This document shows positions 13,191 to 13,285 of a stretch of 13,285 bases of DNA, piece by piece. The position numbers were made by a program, and so were the translations under genes. This stretch comes from an uncultured Pseudomonadota bacterium. Lineage in GTDB: Bacteria > Lernaellota > Lernaellaia > Lernaellales > Lernaellaceae. The notes beneath the pieces are model-generated. The model did no database searches, was not told where the DNA came from, and saw nothing but the letters and a program-made list of their open reading frames with translations. The stretch is from NCBI GenBank assembly GCA_937967875.1, contig CALBTQ010000620.1, forward strand, positions 1 to 13,285, in the 5' to 3' direction. Positions within the stretch are counted from its first letter, which is position 1. Each line of letters begins with the position of its first letter.

Positions 13191-13231
13191 CGCTGATAAA
13201 CTCGCTCACTTTGTTCGCTCGTGTATCAGTG
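13191..13231. repeat. dispersed palindromic repeat, divergent copy 3
   Basis: CGCTGATA (13191-13198) and TATCAGTG (13224-13231) form the same outer stem as copies 1 and 2, with a G-T wobble, but the 25-base interior differs. It ends two bases before the adapter junction, so it may be cut short or mis-joined. Confidence 0.55.
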
Positions 13232-13233
13232 AT

Positions 13234-13285
13234 AGATCGGAAGAGCGTCGTGTAGGGAAAGAGTGTAGATCTCGGGGGTAGACGG
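13234..13285 (-). other. Illumina adapter remnant (reverse complement)
   Basis: The first 42 bases match the reverse complement of the TruSeq universal adapter, starting AGATCGGAAGAGCG. The final ten bases differ from the expected sequence at four positions, as in low-quality read ends. This is not genomic sequence. Confidence 0.97.

Noticed and set aside
13056..13231. CRISPR array at the right end
   Set aside because: The repeats are only seven bases or are palindromes of unequal spacing; there are no uniform spacers and no cas genes.

Overview
The window is an assembled contig from a GC-rich bacterium. Both ends carry Illumina adapter sequence: bases 1-45 match the end of the TruSeq universal (P5) adapter, and about 13234-13285 match its reverse complement, with errors at the extreme end. 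Genuine sequence is therefore roughly 46-13233. Diderm lipoproteins, poly-aspartate tracts in two exported proteins and intergenic palindromes would fit an uncultured, deltaproteobacterium-like lineage. That placement is an impression from style, not a phylogenetic result.

Layout. (1) 46-507, + strand: a CPBP-family membrane protease or immunity-type protein, cut off at its 5' end. (2) 520-3864, - strand: a membrane glycosyltransferase of the ArnT/PMT type, then nadB (L-aspartate oxidase). (3) 3865-4526: a gene-free regulatory stretch with divergent sigma-70-like promoters, a double CRP/FNR-like dyad at the predicted start of the rightward transcript, and several strong inverted repeats. (4) 4527-5159, + strand: a lipoprotein with an Asp-Asp-Asp repeat linker and a cysteine-rich C-terminal domain. 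(5) 5166-5867, - strand: a DUF2807-type lipoprotein. (6) 5868-6113: a cluster of imperfect palindromes, one of which is also a terminator candidate. (7) 6114-9666, - strand: a compact operon galT - receiver/GAF/HD-GYP protein - galK, with zero gap at the first junction and a 23-base overlap at the second. (8) 9945-11606, + strand: a large exported protein with a poly-Asp tail ending in Gly-Cys-Gly-Cys. (9) 11710-13052, + strand: an isochorismatase-fold cysteine hydrolase and a helical lipoprotein, probably cotranscribed. (10) 13053-13233: heptamer repeats and two more copies of the palindromic repeat found in region 6.

How the genes work together. galT and galK give two of the three core Leloir steps; galE is absent here. 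A predicted cyclic-di-GMP phosphodiesterase is embedded between them and appears translationally coupled, which suggests a link between galactose use (possibly galactose-containing exopolysaccharide) and c-di-GMP signalling. The remaining genes are mostly envelope proteins of unknown role plus NAD biosynthesis. I see no CRISPR array, transposase, phage gene, rRNA or tRNA. The most unusual items are the HD-GYP gene inside the gal operon, the long structured region behind a dyad-controlled promoter at 3993-4526, and the dispersed palindromic repeats.
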